Source: Sutcliffiella tianshenii (lineage in GTDB: Bacteria > Bacillota > Bacilli > Bacillales > Bacillaceae_I). Taken from it: DNA of 64,000 nucleotides. Below, piece after piece: positions 46,154-57,427 of this stretch. How positions within the stretch are numbered: the stretch's first letter is position 1; the number at the start of each line of letters is the position of its first letter. The translations under genes were made by a program, and so were the position numbers. The stretch spans positions 243,798 to 307,797 of the forward strand of contig NZ_JAFBED010000004.1 in NCBI RefSeq assembly GCF_016908565.1. Direction: 5' to 3'. Below the pieces are notes generated by a model. It was not told where the DNA came from, did not search any database, and worked only from the letters and a program-made list of their open reading frames with translations.

Positions 46154-48406
46154 TTATACTTCAGGCTCCGCTTCTTCAAGCTGGACCTTCTTCGGTTTGG
46201 ACAACTGTTTATGCTTCCAGATCAGCCATAGCTGTGCCGCTATGAACAGGGAAGAATAAGTTCCGGCTATCAAACCTACAAGTAAGGCTATGGAGAAGCC
46301 TGTAATGGATTCGCTTCCGAAGATTAGAAGTCCGATTACTGCAAAGACAACCGTAATGACCGTATTGATGGAACGGACAAACGTCTGCTGCAAGCTTTTA
46401 TTGACAATCTCGGCCAGGTCTTCATAAGTTTTGATCCGTTTTTTCCTCTTCATGTTCTCTCTGATCCGGTCAAAGGTAACGATCGTATCATTGATGGAAT
46501 ATCCGACAATGGTCAGGACTGCAGCAATGATGGTGATGTCCACTTCCAATCGGACAAGACTGAAGAATGCAACCATGAAAAATGCATCATGGAAAAGTGC
46601 CACGATGGCGGCAAGGGCAAACAGCCACTCAAAGCGGATAGTAACATAAATGATGATTCCGACTGCAGCAATCAGGACCGCGAAAAATGCATTCCGGGCA
46701 AGCTCCTGGCCAACAGTTGGCGAGACGGTGCTGACATTCGGCTCTGAACCGTATTTATCTGCAATGGTTGTCTTTATCTCGGCTACTTCCTTTTGTGTGA
46801 AGCTGTCCAAATATCTTGCAACAGCTATTTCATTGTTATTTCCTGCTAGTACAACATCTTTAGGCTCATATCCCAAAGAAGTCAATTCCTCTGTCACTTC
46901 TTTTGCGGTAAGACTGGAATCTGCCATTATTTCAACACGTGTTCCACTTGCAAAGTCAATTCCAAGATTCAATCGGAATACTGCAAGGAGGATGATACCT
47001 ACGACAATCATTGTTCCTGAGAAAATGAAGAACTTTTTGCTGTGTTTCACAAAATCCCATTTTTCATAACGGTTTGGCGGTTCGGTATTTTCGTCTGTCA
47101 TATTGATATCCAGTACATCTGATTTCTTCACCCCGAATAAATGAGGCTTTTTGTTCATAACTCTACTGGAAACCCACAAACCAAGTAGAAGACGGGTACC
47201 AAAAACTGCTGTTAGGAAGCTTAACAGGATACTCACAATAAGCATCGTTGCAAAGCCTTGAACAGAACTTGTACCGTACACGAACATGACCGCGGCTGCA
47301 AGCAGGGTAGTGATGTTCGCATCCAATATCGTGGAAAGGGAGTTGCGGTTCCCTGCCCTGAATGCCGACATTGGTGTCTTGCCAAGCTTCAGTTCTTCTT
47401 TAATTCGTTCATATGTGATGATGTTGGCATCTACCGCCATCCCGACACCCAAAATGAGGGCTGCGATACCTGGCAGGGTGAGTACCCCATTCATTAGATC
47501 AAATACTAACAAGATCAAGAAAATATATACACTTAAAGTAATGATTGCCACGAATCCAGGAAGTCGGTATACAAAAAGCATGAAAAGGAATATGATGCTG
47601 ATTCCGATTGCTCCAGCCAATACCGTTTTCTGAAGTGCAGCTTCACCGAACTTCGCTCCGACGGATGTGGAATAAACTTCTTCCAATTCGACCGGGAGGG
47701 AACCTGCGTTCAATAGTTCAGCCAATTCTTTTGCGGATTCTACCGAGAAGTTTCCACCTTGGATCTGCACTTCAGTGGTATTGAAAACTTCATCCACTCC
47801 GGCAGCAGAAAGGAATTTAGGATCCGGCTTCTGGGCTTCTTCCTTATAGGAGTCTACTCCCTCTTCAAAATCAAGCCAGATGACCATCAGGTTCTGACCT
47901 GGTCCCATTTCCACCACTTGTCGTGTTACATCGGCAAACTGCTCTGCCGATTTCAGTTTCAGTGCCACGCTTGGGCGGTTATTGGAATCAAACGATTGCG
48001 TTGCACCGTTCTCGGCAAGTGCCGACCCATTCATCAGTTCTTTATCATTGATATCACGGAAAGATAATTTAGCCTCCGTTGATAAGAGCTCCCTTGCTTT
48101 TGTCTGATCGTCTACACCCGCTAGCTGTACACGGATGCGATCTTCCCCTTCAATTTGAATATTAGGTTCACTTACCCCCAATACGTTTACACGCTTATTT
48201 AATGCGCTTACCGTACTGACGAGGGTTTCTCGGTCTATAGCCGTATCCTTATTGATAGGCTTTACCTCATACAGGATCTCAAATCCACCCTGCAGGTCCA
48301 GACCAAGCTTGATATCGTTTGCAATAGGCTTTGTAAATACTCCGATTACACTTCCTAATAGGATGAGAAGTAAAAAGAAAGCCACTATCCGTCCTCTTTT
48401 AACCAC
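46154..48406 (-). CDS. secDF: Fused protein translocase subunit SecDF
   Basis: A 750-residue natural fusion of SecD and SecF that uses the proton-motive force to aid late steps of Sec secretion. The SecD half (~1-430) has a first span at 8-28, the GLDLQGGFEILYEV motif, a large external domain and five more spans. The SecF half (from ~450) begins with WDFVKHSKKFFIFSG and has GIDFASGTRVEI, then GYSINDTIVTFDRIRENM and the closing spans: 12 spans in all, as in B. subtilis. The GTG at 48406 is 6 bases after GAAGGAGGA; the GTG at 48433 lies before that site. Confidence 0.97.
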   Translation of the reverse strand: MVKRGRIVAFFLLLILLGSVIGVFTKPIANDIKLGLDLQGGFEILYEVKPINKDTAIDRETLVSTVSALNKRVNVLGVSEPNIQIEGEDRIRVQLAGVDDQTKARELLSTEAKLSFRDINDKELMNGSALAENGATQSFDSNNRPSVALKLKSAEQFADVTRQVVEMGPGQNLMVIWLDFEEGVDSYKEEAQKPDPKFLSAAGVDEVFNTTEVQIQGGNFSVESAKELAELLNAGSLPVELEEVYSTSVGAKFGEAALQKTVLAGAIGISIIFLFMLFVYRLPGFVAIITLSVYIFLILLVFDLMNGVLTLPGIAALILGVGMAVDANIITYERIKEELKLGKTPMSAFRAGNRNSLSTILDANITTLLAAAVMFVYGTSSVQGFATMLIVSILLSFLTAVFGTRLLLGLWVSSRVMNKKPHLFGVKKSDVLDINMTDENTEPPNRYEKWDFVKHSKKFFIFSGTMIVVGIILLAVFRLNLGIDFASGTRVEIMADSSLTAKEVTEELTSLGYEPKDVVLAGNNNEIAVARYLDSFTQKEVAEIKTTIADKYGSEPNVSTVSPTVGQELARNAFFAVLIAAVGIIIYVTIRFEWLFALAAIVALFHDAFFMVAFFSLVRLEVDITIIAAVLTIVGYSINDTIVTFDRIRENMKRKKRIKTYEDLAEIVNKSLQQTFVRSINTVITVVFAVIGLLIFGSESITGFSIALLVGLIAGTYSSLFIAAQLWLIWKHKQLSKPKKVQLEEAEPEV

Positions 48407-48601
48407 AAAAAATCCTCCTTCTGCTTTTACCACTGGTGAGTGTTATTTATTTCTACGGACACTTGGCATTAAATTCGAGCTTTTTTAGTTTATGTATGTA
48501 AGAAAAGTGCAATATTCCGAAAGTCAAAAAAGCCGATATTTTGCCATCATGTACCATTATGAGTTAACTCTTTCCTACTGTCAATTCTTGTTGGATGTAG
48601 T

Positions 48602-48883
48602 CTAATCCGTCTGTTCCTGAAAAAAATTCGGCGCTTTGTATGCTTCGATTGTGATATAGCTCATGTAGTCGGTAACAGATAATCCATACACATCGTTGAC
48701 GAGCTGATGCAGCATTTTCGTCTCGGGGCGCTTCCATGTTTTACGGGTCAGACATTCCCATAACTCATCCTCGGTCACTTTATCATAGCCAAACAACTGG
48801 AATTCCTCCAATTTACTCTTTAGAACTGGTGTCAAGTCGCTCCGGAAAAGATCATAAGCATGATAATTAGTCTCTTTCGTCAT
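48602..48883 (-). CDS. comN: Post-transcriptional regulator ComN
   Basis: A 93-residue cytosolic protein (YrzD in B. subtilis) that stimulates translation of comE competence mRNAs. It has the ComN-domain pattern: LFRSDLTPVLKSKLEEFQLF, YDKVTEDELWECLTRKTW, then LHQLVNDVYGLSVTDYMSY. An AATGGAGGTACC ribosome binding site precedes the ATG. Its place between spoVB and secDF agrees with other Bacillus genomes. Whether this organism becomes competent cannot be said from the window. Confidence 0.87.
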   Translation of the reverse strand: MTKETNYHAYDLFRSDLTPVLKSKLEEFQLFGYDKVTEDELWECLTRKTWKRPETKMLHQLVNDVYGLSVTDYMSYITIEAYKAPNFFQEQTD

Positions 48884-49040
48884 TCAAGGTACCTCCATTA
48901 TATTTTCTTCATAGGAATGTACAAGTACGTCATGCCTCTCTCCCATTCAAAGCGACCAATTCCTTGTCATGCTTGGCCTATGTACAAGCATATAGATAAT
49001 TGTATACGATATGACGCTAATTGAGAAGGCAGGTTATAGC

Positions 49041-50597
49041 ATGACAAAGCAAACCTTTCTAAGGGGGACGCTGATCCTCATTGTAGCCGGATTCATCACC
49101 CGTATCCTGGGGTTCATTAATCGGATTGTGGTTGCCAGGTTCATTGGCGAGGAAGGCGTGGGTCTCTATATGATGGCGGTCCCGACGCTCGTCTTGACGA
49201 TTACCATCACCCAGCTCGGACTGCCGGTTGCAATCTCGAAGCTTGTTGCCGAGGCGGAAGCACAGGGCAACCACCGGAAAATAAAAAAGATTTTGATTGT
49301 ATCTCTTGCAACGACCGGGACTTTGAGCATCATCTTTACACCGGCCATGATCCTGCTCGCACCTTATCTATCCACTCACCTTTTCACAGATCCGAGAACG
49401 TATTATCCTTTGCTTGCCATTGCACCCGTAGTCCCGATTATCGCGATATCCTCTGTATTGCGCGGCTATTTCCAGGGCAGGCAGAACATGAAACCATCTG
49501 CCATCTCACAGGTGATCGAGCAGGTTGTCCGGATCTCGCTTGTTGCCGCATGTACAAAGGCGCTTCTGCCATATGGCATCGAATATGCCGCTGCAGGTGC
49601 GATGCTATCTGCTGTGGCTGGAGAATTGATGTCCCTGCTTTACATGGTATTTGTCTTCAAAAACAAAAAGAGTTTTCGCCTGCGAAAGAAATTTTTCAAC
49701 TATGTGGGTGAAGGAAAACAAACCTTCAACGATTTGATGCGGATAGCAATCCCGACAACCGGAAGCCGGATGATTGGTTCCATCGCATGGTTCTTTGAGC
49801 CTATTGTCGTGGCACAAAGCTTGGCAATTGCGGGGGTAGCCACGTCTTTGGCTACAAAGCAATATGGAGAATTAGTAGGTTTTGCACTTCCGCTTCTCAT
49901 GCTGCCATCCTTTATTACTTATTCCTTATCGACAGCCCTGGTTCCTGCTATAAGTGAGGCAGCAGCGAAAAAAAACTCGATTCTTATCGAACACCGTCTG
50001 CAGCAGGCACTGAGACTTTCCTTTGTATCGGGCGGGATTGCCGTTGTCCTTCTTTTCGTTTTTGCCGATCCGATCATGCTTTTCATGTACGGAAGCAGTA
50101 AAGCTGCCATTTATATAAAAGTGATGGCCCCTTTTTTCCTGTTCTACTATTTCCAAGGACCTCTTCAGGCAACACTCCAGGCGCTCGATTTGGCGAAAGC
50201 AGCCATGATCAATAGCTTTATCGGGGCTTTGGTGAAAACCGGTGTCATATTCGTACTCGCCAGTAAGCCAACTTTCGGGATCATGGGCGCTGCACTTGGC
50301 ATCGTGATCGGCATGATGCTCGTCACCCTGCTTCATATGGCCACCATCATGAAGGTCCTTTCCTACTCCCTTTATGTCCGGGATTATATCAAGAGTTTCA
50401 TCACCATGGGTATTTGTACGATCAGCGGAAAATGGATGCTGGATCATTTGCTGCTCGATCTGACACTCGGAAAACGCAGCTTACTCTTTATCATCTTAAC
50501 CTGTCTGCTTTACATCGCCCTCCTGTTCCTGTTCGGTCTTGTCAAACGGGAAGAGCTTGCACGGGTGCCATTTTTGAAAAAGTGGATTGTAAAATAA
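49041..50597 (+). CDS. spoVB: Stage V sporulation protein B (lipid II flippase-like)
   Basis: A 518-residue polytopic membrane protein of the MOP/MATE-like exporter superfamily needed for spore cortex synthesis, probably as a flippase of lipid-linked peptidoglycan precursor. About 14 spans are visible. Family hallmarks are LRGTLILIVAGFITRILGFINRI at the start, FIGEEGVGLYMMAVPTLVL, and VLRGYFQGRQNMKPSAISQV near 145. The ATG at 49041 follows AAGGCAGG; an ATG ten codons earlier has no site. It runs on the plus strand and ends in a terminator shared with the DUF421 gene. Confidence 0.94.
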   Translation: MTKQTFLRGTLILIVAGFITRILGFINRIVVARFIGEEGVGLYMMAVPTLVLTITITQLGLPVAISKLVAEAEAQGNHRKIKKILIVSLATTGTLSIIFTPAMILLAPYLSTHLFTDPRTYYPLLAIAPVVPIIAISSVLRGYFQGRQNMKPSAISQVIEQVVRISLVAACTKALLPYGIEYAAAGAMLSAVAGELMSLLYMVFVFKNKKSFRLRKKFFNYVGEGKQTFNDLMRIAIPTTGSRMIGSIAWFFEPIVVAQSLAIAGVATSLATKQYGELVGFALPLLMLPSFITYSLSTALVPAISEAAAKKNSILIEHRLQQALRLSFVSGGIAVVLLFVFADPIMLFMYGSSKAAIYIKVMAPFFLFYYFQGPLQATLQALDLAKAAMINSFIGALVKTGVIFVLASKPTFGIMGAALGIVIGMMLVTLLHMATIMKVLSYSLYVRDYIKSFITMGICTISGKWMLDHLLLDLTLGKRSLLFIILTCLLYIALLFLFGLVKREELARVPFLKKWIVK

Positions 50598-50636
50598 AAA
50601 ACAGTGGCGGATTTTCTCGCCACTGTTTTTTATTCA
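50597..50636. terminator. Bidirectional terminator spoVB/DUF421
   Basis: AAAACAGTGGCG pairs with CGCCACTGTTTT around an 8-base loop. Confidence 0.92.
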
Positions 50637-51286
50637 TCCTTTATGTCGATAAAGAATACCCCGTCGTTGTAGCTGCAGTAGGATATCTCTTTGAAATCCT
50701 TGTATCCGAGTTCCCTCAGTTGCTGGCGTAACCAGAGGTTGGTTTTACCAATCTGCTTCAAGTGTTCTTCCTGGATGGAACCGTCCATGATCAACGGAAG
50801 ATTGAGCGTTGCCTCCTCTTCTTTTTCCCTATCTTTGTTTTTTTCAAAAACAGACAGCTTTCCGGACGCCTCCAATATCGCAAATTCGACATCAGCTACA
50901 TTTTTTACATTCTTTTCCCTGAGCTGAACTAGAAGGTCTTCAAAATTGTAGCGCTGTTTTCTCATCTCTTTTTCGTCGATTTTCCCATTGTTGATAATGA
51001 CGCTTGGCTTCCCATCAATCAATTCCCTTATACGCTGGCTTTTTAGCGATACGAATGCAAGGATAATCTGGATACCCATCAAGATCAACATCGGCAAGAG
51101 GGCGACCATCAATTCGTCCTTCGGATTTTCAATGGCCACGACTGCCATTTCCGCAATCATGATAAAGACGACCAGATCGAGGACACTCAATTCCCCTATT
51201 TCACGTTTCCCCATCACGCGGAAGATGAAGAGAATGACTATGTATAGAAAAATGGTCCGCGCAACAATGATAATGTACTCTTCCAT
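50630..51286 (-). CDS. DUF421/YetF-family membrane protein
   Basis: A 218-residue protein with three spans in the first ~90 residues (RTIFLYIVILFIFRVMGKR, then LVVFIMIAEMAVVAIE and LLPMLILMGIQIILAFVSL). A cytosolic YetF domain (~95-218) has RIRELIDGKPSVIINNGKI. The B. subtilis relatives YetF, YrbG and others are spore- or germination-linked in part, but the biochemical function is unknown. The ATG at 51286 is 12-13 bases from AGGAGG, wider than usual. Confidence 0.85.
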   Translation of the reverse strand: MEEYIIIVARTIFLYIVILFIFRVMGKREIGELSVLDLVVFIMIAEMAVVAIENPKDELMVALLPMLILMGIQIILAFVSLKSQRIRELIDGKPSVIINNGKIDEKEMRKQRYNFEDLLVQLREKNVKNVADVEFAILEASGKLSVFEKNKDREKEEEATLNLPLIMDGSIQEEHLKQIGKTNLWLRQQLRELGYKDFKEISYCSYNDGVFFIDIKDE

Positions 51287-51488
51287 GGGTGACGGTCGCC
51301 CTCCTTTGCTTCCAAGCTCCAAAAGAACATGTTAGGGATAGTCTTTGCAAGAGAGGGATTATCATGTCATACAGGATTTTCCAAAAAGGTAATTTCTCTA
51401 GGTGAGTTAAATTTGTATTCTATATCTTCCTCCTTCTGAATATGCTTGTATTACTTACCATGTTGGACAAAGAGAGGGGAGAACTTCA

Positions 51489-51878
51489 ATGGAATCAAAA
51501 AGACTTGGACTCGCCATCATGTATGGCCTCATAACAATTTTTATGTTCGCTATAGCAACAAGCCTGCTTTTTTCTTTATTGCTTCGCTTTACATCCCTCC
51601 AGGAGTCTAGTGTAGCCTGGATCATCCTGACACTTTCCTTTTTGACACTATTTATCGGAGGATTCGTATCAGGAGGAAAAGGACGGGAAAAAGGCTGGAT
51701 GCTTGGTGGTGCGACAGGCGGGGCGTATTCGCTGATTATTTTCCTGTTTCAGTATCTGGGGAACGATTCCCTGTTTTCGATGAATCAGCTTTTCTTTCAC
51801 CTGGGCTTTATCGCCGTGGCAATGCTCGGGGGTATCATCGGGGTCAACCTTAGTGGCGGAAAGATTTCCAAAGCTTGA
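51489..51878 (+). CDS. TIGR04086-family four-span membrane protein (YrzE-like)
   Basis: A 129-residue integral membrane protein with four spans (about 10-32, 43-60, 68-90, 100-122). The sequence ends GGIIGVNLSGGKISKA. It resembles YrzE of B. subtilis, placed between spoVB and yajC there (from memory). Its function is unknown. AGAGAGGGGAG precedes the ATG. It converges on yajC with a shared terminator. Confidence 0.82.
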   Translation: MESKRLGLAIMYGLITIFMFAIATSLLFSLLLRFTSLQESSVAWIILTLSFLTLFIGGFVSGGKGREKGWMLGGATGGAYSLIIFLFQYLGNDSLFSMNQLFFHLGFIAVAMLGGIIGVNLSGGKISKA

Positions 51879-51882
51879 TATT

Positions 51883-51932
51883 AAAAAAAGCATGCAACAT
51901 TCCATATGATGGAATGAGCATGCTCTTTTTCA
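51883..51932. terminator. Bidirectional terminator YrzE-like/yajC
   Basis: AGCATGC and CATTCCA pair with TGGAATG and GCATGCT, with A-run and T-run flanks. Confidence 0.93.
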
Positions 51933-51939
51933 TTTACAA

Positions 51940-52203
51940 TTAGTCCTTGTTTACATCTCTGATCGCCTGACGATCGAATGTAAGACGGGATCCGTCACCT
52001 GTCTTCAGGACGATTTTGTCCTCGTCAAGTGCATCCACGATACCGTGCAATCCACCGATTGTAACAATTTTATCTCCCTTTTGCAGGTTTGTCTGCATTT
52101 CACGCACTTGCTTCTGACGCTTCTGTTGTGGACGGATTAGAAGGAAGTAGAAAATAGCGAACATTAGTAGTAAAGGCCAAATTACTCCAAGAATTTCTTG
52201 CAT
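51940..52203 (-). CDS. yajC: Preprotein translocase accessory subunit YajC
   Basis: An 87-residue single-span membrane protein associated with SecDF. The span lies at about 8-22 (WPLLLMFAIFYFLLI) and is followed by the diagnostic RPQQKRQKQVREM. The small cytosolic domain contains LQKGDKIVTIGGLHGIVDAL. It lies 42 bases downstream of tgt on the same strand. The order tgt-yajC is common in bacteria. Confidence 0.95.
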   Translation of the reverse strand: MQEILGVIWPLLLMFAIFYFLLIRPQQKRQKQVREMQTNLQKGDKIVTIGGLHGIVDALDEDKIVLKTGDGSRLTFDRQAIRDVNKD

Positions 52204-52245
52204 CTATATTCCTCCTTTCTTTATATAAATGATTGGGAAGCAGTT

Positions 52246-54442
<2,197 letters not shown>

Positions 54443-54479
54443 ACTTTCACCTTTTTTCTATACATTTCAATCTTTCTCT

Positions 54480-54677
54480 TTATCGAAAACGTCCTATGAA
54501 GTAAAAAACGAGACTCAGCACTATGCTGATGATGATCGACGTGACAATCGGGAAAAAGAAAGTGAAATTCCCTTTTTTCACGACGATATCTCCCGGGATC
54601 TTGCCGACAACCTGCCACAGTAATCCAACCAGCAGTAGCACAGCACCGACTACCATCAACATTTTCGGTAGTTCCAT
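54480..54677 (-). CDS. DUF2905 small membrane protein (YrzS-like)
   Basis: A 65-residue protein with two hydrophobic spans (about 5-22 and 40-60) separated by the DUF2905 signature VGKIPGDIVVKKGNFTFFFP. Function unknown. Its ATG overlaps the ruvB stop codon by one base (TAATG), which indicates translational coupling. Confidence 0.87.
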   Translation of the reverse strand: MELPKMLMVVGAVLLLVGLLWQVVGKIPGDIVVKKGNFTFFFPIVTSIIISIVLSLVFYFIGRFR

Positions 54678-55681
54678 TATTCTTTTGGCACCTCCATATT
54701 GAAGTGACGGTAAACAAGATCCGTGACCACCCGGCCTCTCGGTGTCCGCTGGAGAAAGCCGATTTGAAGAAGATATGGCTCATATACGTCTTCAATCGTG
54801 TGGGACTCCTCCCCTATGGTCGCGGCAATTGTATCCACGCCGACCGGTCCGCCACGGAATTTTTCAATGATTCCCATGAGAAGTTTATGGTCGATGTGAT
54901 CCAAGCCAAGGCGATCCACCTGCAGGCGATCCAATGCCTCTTTTGCCAGGAAGGCGTTGATCGTCGTTTTTCCCAATACCTGTGCAAAATCACGCACACG
55001 CCTTAACAGGCGGTTGGCAATACGTGGTGTCCCACGTGCCCTGCGGCTGATCTCAATTGCGGCATCCATCTCCAAGCCGATATCCAGGATCTGTGCGGTT
55101 CGCATACAGATCTCGGTAAGCTGTTCTTCATTGTAATACTCCAAGCGGCTTAGTACGCCAAAACGGTCACGGAGCGGAGCGGTCAATAACCCGACCCTCG
55201 TCGTCGCCCCTACCAGTGTAAAAGGCGGCAGATCCAGGCGTACAGACCTGGAGCTCGGGCCTTTGCCTATTACGATATCAAGGCAATAGTCCTCCATTGC
55301 CGGATACAGTACCTCTTCGATGGATCGGTGCAGCCGGTGGATTTCATCAATGAACAGCACATCTCCCGGCTCAAGTGAGGAAAGTATCGCGGCAAGGTCC
55401 CCCGGACGCTCGATTGCCGGTCCTGAGGTTGTCCGCAGCTGCACACCCATTTCATTGGCGATGATCGCGGCAAGCGTCGTTTTCCCAAGGCCAGGCGGAC
55501 CGTAAAGAAGCACATGATCCAAGGTCTCCTGTCTCATTTTCGCCGCCTGGATGAACACTTCCAGGTTCTCCTTTACTTTATCCTGTCCGATATACTGCTG
55601 CAGGGTCTGGGGACGCAGGCTGTATTCCAGCGACTGATCCTCCATGGTTGCGTCTTGTGATACCATGCGGTCATCCATCAT
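54677..55681 (-). CDS. ruvB: Holliday junction branch-migration helicase RuvB
   Basis: A 334-residue AAA+ ATPase that, with RuvA, drives branch migration. Walker A is [16 protein letters not shown] at ~59-74 and Walker [17 protein letters not shown] near 110. The sensor is [18 protein letters not shown] at ~158-175, and the C-terminal winged helix ends [18 protein letters not shown]. It follows ruvA by 15 bases and precedes the DUF2905 gene with a one-base overlap. The initial MM gives two possible ATG starts one codon apart. Confidence 0.98.
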   Translation of the reverse strand: MMDDRMVSQDATMEDQSLEYSLRPQTLQQYIGQDKVKENLEVFIQAAKMRQETLDHVLLYGPPGLGKTTLAAIIANEMGVQLRTTSGPAIERPGDLAAILSSLEPGDVLFIDEIHRLHRSIEEVLYPAMEDYCLDIVIGKGPSSRSVRLDLPPFTLVGATTRVGLLTAPLRDRFGVLSRLEYYNEEQLTEICMRTAQILDIGLEMDAAIEISRRARGTPRIANRLLRRVRDFAQVLGKTTINAFLAKEALDRLQVDRLGLDHIDHKLLMGIIEKFRGGPVGVDTIAATIGEESHTIEDVYEPYLLQIGFLQRTPRGRVVTDLVYRHFNMEVPKE

Positions 55682-55696
55682 TTGTATTTCACCCCT

Positions 55697-56311
55697 TTAC
55701 TTTAGGAGTAGCTGTAACGCTCTCTTGACATATTGATCTGTAGTAAGTTCCTCTTTTTGCAAGGCAGGCACGATCTTCTTGATTTCCCGATCACCATAAC
55801 CAAGGACCTGCAGTGCTTCCATCGCTTCTTCAAGGGCCACATTATTTGTACTGCCTGAAGCCGGCATATCGACTCCCGGTTGAAAAAGGTCCGGAAATGC
55901 ACTTGGAACCAGATCATTCAGTTTTCCTTTCAGATCCAGGATGATCTGCCTTGCCGTCTTTTTACCGACTCCAGGAAACTTGATCAGGAATTTCTCATCT
56001 TCATTTTCTATAGCGTGGACCACCTGTGCAGGCTGCCCGGATGCAAGGATGGCAAGCGCCCCTTTCGGACCGATACCTGTCACATTCAAAAGCTTCATGA
56101 ACAGGTTCTTGTCCTCCCGTGTTTTGAAACCGTATAAAGCAAGGATATCCTCCCTCACATGCTGGTATGTATAGATGGTCACTTCTTTATCACGATTGAC
56201 GGTATAGATGAATGGGTTTGGCGCGTTAACCTGATAGCCGACTCCCATCACTTCCACCACCACATATTCCGGTGATACATATTCCACATAACCTCTGATG
56301 AAATCTATCAA
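55697..56311 (-). CDS. ruvA: Holliday junction DNA-binding protein RuvA
   Basis: A 204-residue tetrameric junction-binding protein. The N-terminal OB fold begins [20 protein letters not shown], and the two helix-hairpin-helix motifs are [19 protein letters not shown] (~79-97) and [19 protein letters not shown] (~112-130). The flexible linker leads to domain III ([19 protein letters not shown]) that contacts RuvB. I prefer the TTG at 56311, which gives the standard MIDFIRG start. The ATG at 56338 lies before the AAAGGAGAG site and would add nine unusual residues. Confidence 0.95.
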   Translation of the reverse strand: MIDFIRGYVEYVSPEYVVVEVMGVGYQVNAPNPFIYTVNRDKEVTIYTYQHVREDILALYGFKTREDKNLFMKLLNVTGIGPKGALAILASGQPAQVVHAIENEDEKFLIKFPGVGKKTARQIILDLKGKLNDLVPSAFPDLFQPGVDMPASGSTNNVALEEAMEALQVLGYGDREIKKIVPALQKEELTTDQYVKRALQLLLK

Positions 56312-56428
56312 TGGTACAATACTCTCCTTTAAAATCATCTACTCTCCATTTTACCATAAGTTATAGAAAATCAGCATCGTATTATAGGAATCCATCAAGG
56401 GGAAGCTTTTATGACACTGTACAACGGG

Positions 56429-56463
56429 AAAAACAGACTGGCAAATTGCCAGTCTGTTTTATT
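56429..56463 (-). terminator. Terminator overlapping the bofC stop codon
   Basis: AAACAGACTGGCAA pairs with TTGCCAGTCTGTTT; the bofC TAA directly abuts the 5' arm. Confidence 0.9.
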
Positions 56464-57025
56464 GTTTATGGGAGGAATAGGGTTTGAACGTTTCCAGCAC
56501 CTGTACATATTCATCCTTGGAAACCACCCTGATCCCACCTTTCAGTTTTTCATGCTGATGACTTTCCAGCTTTCCCACATCAATCTGGAAAAAGGATTGA
56601 ATGATCTTGGATGCCTCTGTCGGCTTCCCTTCATATATGGTAAGGACCCCATCATTGGATAAACCAAAATAGCCGTTCGTCTTCAATAGCGGGGAAATGT
56701 CATCAATATATTGCTGAAACACGATCTGTTCCTCATTTAAGTCAATCACTTGCCAATTTTCGTATTCCGCCCAGAAATCCTCCATTGCCCAGACGGTTTC
56801 CTGCAATGTTTCTTCGCTCACTTCTCCATCTAAATAAATGCGCTCGAGCACTACTTTTAGCGTTAGTGGTCCATTGATTTCATAGGCTTCCTCTAAAACT
56901 TCTTCTTCTACAATCTCGTTTTCATCAGCAGCACCTTGATAAGCGGAAAAGCTGAAAAGTGCTCCACATGTTGTGATAAATGCTGTTATCATCAGCCACA
57001 AGTGCTTTGGAATGATGGGTTTCAT
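56459..57025 (-). CDS. bofC: Forespore regulator BofC
   Basis: A 188-residue secreted inhibitor that acts in the intermembrane space of the sporangium, restraining the SpoIVB protease and so pro-sigma-K processing. The N-terminal hydrophobic segment (LWLMITAFITTCGALFSFSA) is the signal or anchor. The BofC N domain follows at ~45-100 (NGPLTLKVVLERIYLDGEVSEE), and the C-terminal domain spans ~105-180. The ATG at 57025 lies 9 bases after AGGGGG. In B. subtilis bofC also precedes ruvAB (from memory). Confidence 0.92.
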   Translation of the reverse strand: MKPIIPKHLWLMITAFITTCGALFSFSAYQGAADENEIVEEEVLEEAYEINGPLTLKVVLERIYLDGEVSEETLQETVWAMEDFWAEYENWQVIDLNEEQIVFQQYIDDISPLLKTNGYFGLSNDGVLTIYEGKPTEASKIIQSFFQIDVGKLESHQHEKLKGGIRVVSKDEYVQVLETFKPYSSHKQ

Positions 57026-57206
57026 CTTGGATATCCCCCTCACATTCTATAAGATTTCGTACGGTAGATTTTTGAGCTAGTCTTGTCTTTTTTAGTTTGA
57101 CCAGTTTTTGGGGATTTAACCTTTTGTTTTTAAATGTTTTTTTGTGTGTGGGGGTGGTGGGTGGTGTAGGGTTTGAAGGGTTTGTTGTGGGGGGAGGCTT
57201 AAGACC

Positions 57207-57220
57207 GGGGTCTGACCCTC
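57207..57220 (+). repeat. REP-like palindrome, copy 3
   Basis: GGGGTCTGACCCTC, exact inverted match of 57288-57301. Confidence 0.72.
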
Positions 57221-57287
57221 GCAGGTTTTTTGGTTTTTAGGTTGCGAGGGGAGGATGGGCAGGGTGGTTTTTATTTTGGGGCGGGGG

Positions 57288-57301
57288 GAGGGTCAGACCC
57301 C
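57288..57301 (-). repeat. REP-like palindrome, copy 4
   Basis: Reads GGGGTCTGACCCTC on the minus strand; forms an inverted pair with copy 3 across 67 bases. Confidence 0.72.
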
Positions 57302-57388
57302 CTGCTTTTTTTGGGAGTTGATTTTTTGTTGGGTTGGCGAAGAGCCTTGATATTGTGTTTGGGGGTTTAGGCTTCGAAAGAGTATTTT

Positions 57389-57424
57389 AAAAAAAATGAG
57401 GCAGACTGGTTTTGTCTGCCTCAT
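57389..57424 (-). terminator. Terminator after the YhcN-type lipoprotein gene
   Basis: ATGAGGCAGAC pairs exactly with GTCTGCCTCAT around an AACCAG-type loop, followed by T8. Confidence 0.92.
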
Positions 57425-57427
57425 GGG

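Larger units (their letters stand above)
57044..57388. other. G/T-rich gene-free stretch with palindromes and G-runs
   Basis: About 345 bases with very few C residues on the plus strand and many G- and T-runs. There is no gene. G-runs at 57150-57180 (five, three, three and three Gs with short loops) fit a G-quadruplex pattern. Two inverted copies of GGGGTCTGACCCTC lie at 57207-57220 and 57288-57301. Neighbouring genes lie on the minus strand, so this composition is opposite to the usual leading-strand G bias. Confidence 0.75.
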
